This document shows, in pieces, positions 12,729 to 14,171 of a DNA stretch of 14,171 nt. The notes under the pieces were generated by a model. It was not told the DNA's origin, searched no databases, and saw nothing but the letters and a program-made list of their open reading frames with translations. The stretch is from JBFGWM01 sp041588495 (GTDB taxonomy: Bacteria > Pseudomonadota > Gammaproteobacteria > Pseudomonadales > JBFGWM01), in the NCBI GenBank assembly GCA_041588495.1, contig JBFGWM010000047.1, positions 1 through 14,171 on the forward strand, in the 5' to 3' direction. How positions within the stretch are numbered: the stretch's first letter is position 1; each line of letters begins with the position of its first letter. Position numbers and translations under genes: made by a program.

Positions 12729-13826
12729 ATGCAGTACGCCCTGAAACAACCCGGCACCGACCCCAATCCGCTCGGCACCGACGGCTTCGAGTTCATCGAG
12801 TTCACCGCCCCGGACCCGGTGGCGCTCAACGAACTGTTCCTGCAGATGGGGTTCACCGCCATCGGCCGCCACCGCCACCGGCCCGTCATCCTGTACCGCC
12901 AGGGCGACATCCACTTCATGGTGTCCGCCGACCAGGCCGGCTACGCGGCGCGCTTCGCCCGTGAGCACGGTCCCTCGGTGTGCGCGATGGCCATCCGCGT
13001 CTCGGACGCTCCCGAGGCCCTGCACCACGCCGAGCAACTCGGCGCGCGCCGGTACAGTAAAGGACTGCACCACGAACTGGACGTCAACATTCCCGCCGTC
13101 TACGGCATCGGCGACTGCCTGTTGTACCTGGTTGATCCGTTCGCCGAAGACGTGTTCTACCAGCTTGAATTCGAGTCGCTGTTTGACGTGACGCCGACTT
13201 GCAAGGGCGCCGGTCTGGTACTGGTCGATCACCTGACCCACAACGTCCATCGCGGCCACATGGACACCTGGGCGAAGTTCTACAGCGACATCTTCAACTT
13301 TCGCGAAATCCGCTATTTCAACATCCAGGGCCAGCACACCGGACTGGTCAGCCGCGCCATGACCAGCCCCTGCGGCAAGATTCGTATCCCGATCAACGAG
13401 TCCACCGACGACAACTCCCAGATCGAGGAGTTCATCCGCCTGTACAACGGCGAGGGTATTCAGCACATCGCCCTGGCCACCGAGGACATCTACGCCACGG
13501 TCGAGGACCTGCGGGCGCGTGGCGTGCAGTTTATGGACGTTCCCGACACCTACTACGAGGACATCGACGCACGTCTTCCCGGGCATGGCGAGGACATCGA
13601 GCGCCTGCGGCGCAACCGGATACTCATCGACGGCAACAGCGCAGAGAACCCGGGCGGCCTGCTCCTGCAGATCTTCACCGAGCCGGTCATTGGGCCGGTG
13701 TTTTTCGAGATCATCCAGCGCAAGGGCGACGAGGGCTTCGGGGAGGGCAACTTCCAGGCCCTGTTCGAGGCGATCGAGCGCGACCAGGTCCGGCGCGGGG
13801 TGATCGGTTCCGGCGAATCCGGCTGA
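12729..13826 (+). CDS. hppD: 4-Hydroxyphenylpyruvate dioxygenase
   Basis: A 365-residue Fe(II) dioxygenase converting 4-hydroxyphenylpyruvate and O2 to homogentisate and CO2, the second step of tyrosine catabolism. Two vicinal-oxygen-chelate halves are visible. The iron ligands are H168 (VDHLTHNV), H246 (GIQHIAL) and E327 (PVFFEII). The C-terminal signature QIFTEPVIGPVFFEIIQRKG and GFGEGNFQALFEAIERDQ are intact, and the length is typical of bacterial enzymes. The ATG at 12729 is preceded by GAGG (12717-12720), 8 nt upstream. An in-frame GTG at 12681 lacks family sequence and was not chosen. It is followed 13 nt later by the homogentisate dioxygenase gene, so the two form an operon. Confidence 0.97.
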   Translation: MQYALKQPGTDPNPLGTDGFEFIEFTAPDPVALNELFLQMGFTAIGRHRHRPVILYRQGDIHFMVSADQAGYAARFAREHGPSVCAMAIRVSDAPEALHHAEQLGARRYSKGLHHELDVNIPAVYGIGDCLLYLVDPFAEDVFYQLEFESLFDVTPTCKGAGLVLVDHLTHNVHRGHMDTWAKFYSDIFNFREIRYFNIQGQHTGLVSRAMTSPCGKIRIPINESTDDNSQIEEFIRLYNGEGIQHIALATEDIYATVEDLRARGVQFMDVPDTYYEDIDARLPGHGEDIERLRRNRILIDGNSAENPGGLLLQIFTEPVIGPVFFEIIQRKGDEGFGEGNFQALFEAIERDQVRRGVIGSGESG

Positions 13827-13839
13827 CGGGCGCGCGCGG

Positions 13840-14171
13840 ATGCCGAAACGCTTCCCCTTCACCCACCGCGAGGGCACCCATTCGCGACAGGCCCACGCCG
13901 ACCTGCCCGCGGAGGCGCCTTACGAGCGCGAGATGGGTCGCGCGGGATTCTATGGCCCGGCCACCCACCTGCATCACCGCCATCCGCCCACGGGCTGGAC
14001 GTCCTGGGAGGGCGAACCGCGCCCCCATGCCTATGACCTGCTGCAGCTGGATGCCGAATACCCGGTTCCCTGGGATGCGCCGCCGGTGCTGCACAACACC
14101 GACTGCCAGTTGCGCCTGTGGCGCTGCGCCGACGCCATGCCGCGCCCGGTACGCAATGCCGATGGCGATAC
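13840..14171 (+). CDS. hmgA: Homogentisate 1,2-dioxygenase, N-terminal part (runs off right edge)
   Basis: The first 110 codons of an open frame continue past the window end. The N-terminus carries the family pattern YEREMGRAGFYGPATHL (28-44), followed by HHRHPPTGW (45-53), GEPRPHAYDL (58-67) and later VRNADGD (104-110). The enzyme opens the ring of homogentisate to maleylacetoacetate, directly after hppD. The catalytic iron ligands lie in the missing C-terminal half. The ATG begins 13 nt after the hppD stop; a purine-rich CGCGGATG context is the only ribosome-binding hint. Context and motifs agree, leaving little doubt despite truncation. Confidence 0.88.
   Translation, partial: MPKRFPFTHREGTHSRQAHADLPAEAPYEREMGRAGFYGPATHLHHRHPPTGWTSWEGEPRPHAYDLLQLDAEYPVPWDAPPVLHNTDCQLRLWRCADAMPRPVRNADGD

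Noticed and set aside
12672..13877. Minus-strand open frame of 401 codons opposite hppD
   Set aside because: The plus-strand frame is a complete 4-hydroxyphenylpyruvate dioxygenase with all iron ligands. The antisense frame is a codon-usage shadow.
1..14171. CRISPR array, tRNA or rRNA genes, insertion sequences
   Set aside because: No regularly spaced repeats, cloverleaf-like sequence, rRNA signature or transposase motif was seen on either strand.

Overview
The window is ordinary-looking chromosomal DNA from a high-GC (roughly two-thirds G+C) bacterium. The mix of TtcA, a DNAJ_related J-protein, a Bax-type glucosaminidase, a PatZ-like acetyltransferase and hppD/hmgA points to a gammaproteobacterium, perhaps of the Chromatiales/Ectothiorhodospiraceae type. 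That placement is inferred from gene content, not measured. No tRNA, rRNA, IS element, CRISPR array or integrase was seen. Both edges cut genes: a pat-like gene on the left (minus strand) and hmgA on the right (plus strand).

Left part (1-5612): a protein-acylation neighbourhood. A PatZ-like protein lysine acetyltransferase (minus, partial) is transcribed away from a class II HDAC-like Zn deacetylase (plus). A perfect 9-bp-arm inverted repeat lies between them. A stand-alone phage-type lysozyme-fold gene follows (plus). Converging on it is a minus-strand operon, ttcA (tRNA 2-thiocytidine synthesis) > sirtuin > small lipoprotein. The sirtuin start overlaps the ttcA stop (ATGA). The window therefore carries one candidate writer and two chemically different erasers of lysine acetylation within 5 kb.

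Middle part (5678-11805): signalling and envelope genes. A J-domain protein diverges from ttcA. Next comes a histidine kinase whose membrane domain matches the copper/ethylene-binding domain of plant ETR1 residue for residue at constant spacing. It converges on a PAS-GAF-PAS-GGDEF protein with a degenerate GSEEF signature but an intact I-site. A polysaccharide deacetylase diverges from the GGDEF gene across a palindromic site, and converges on a Bax-like membrane-anchored glucosaminidase with a deca-proline linker.

Right part (11806-14171): a 455-bp non-coding stretch with a DnaA-box-like palindrome, AT-rich DNA and a long foldable element that has two mutually exclusive stems. Then come a single-domain PilZ protein (minus) and, divergently, the tyrosine catabolic pair hppD-hmgA (13-nt gap).

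The points most worth a second look are the ETR1-like sensor kinase, the acetylation writer/eraser cluster with its shared palindrome, and the structured non-coding region before pilZ. No wholly new multi-gene system is evident.
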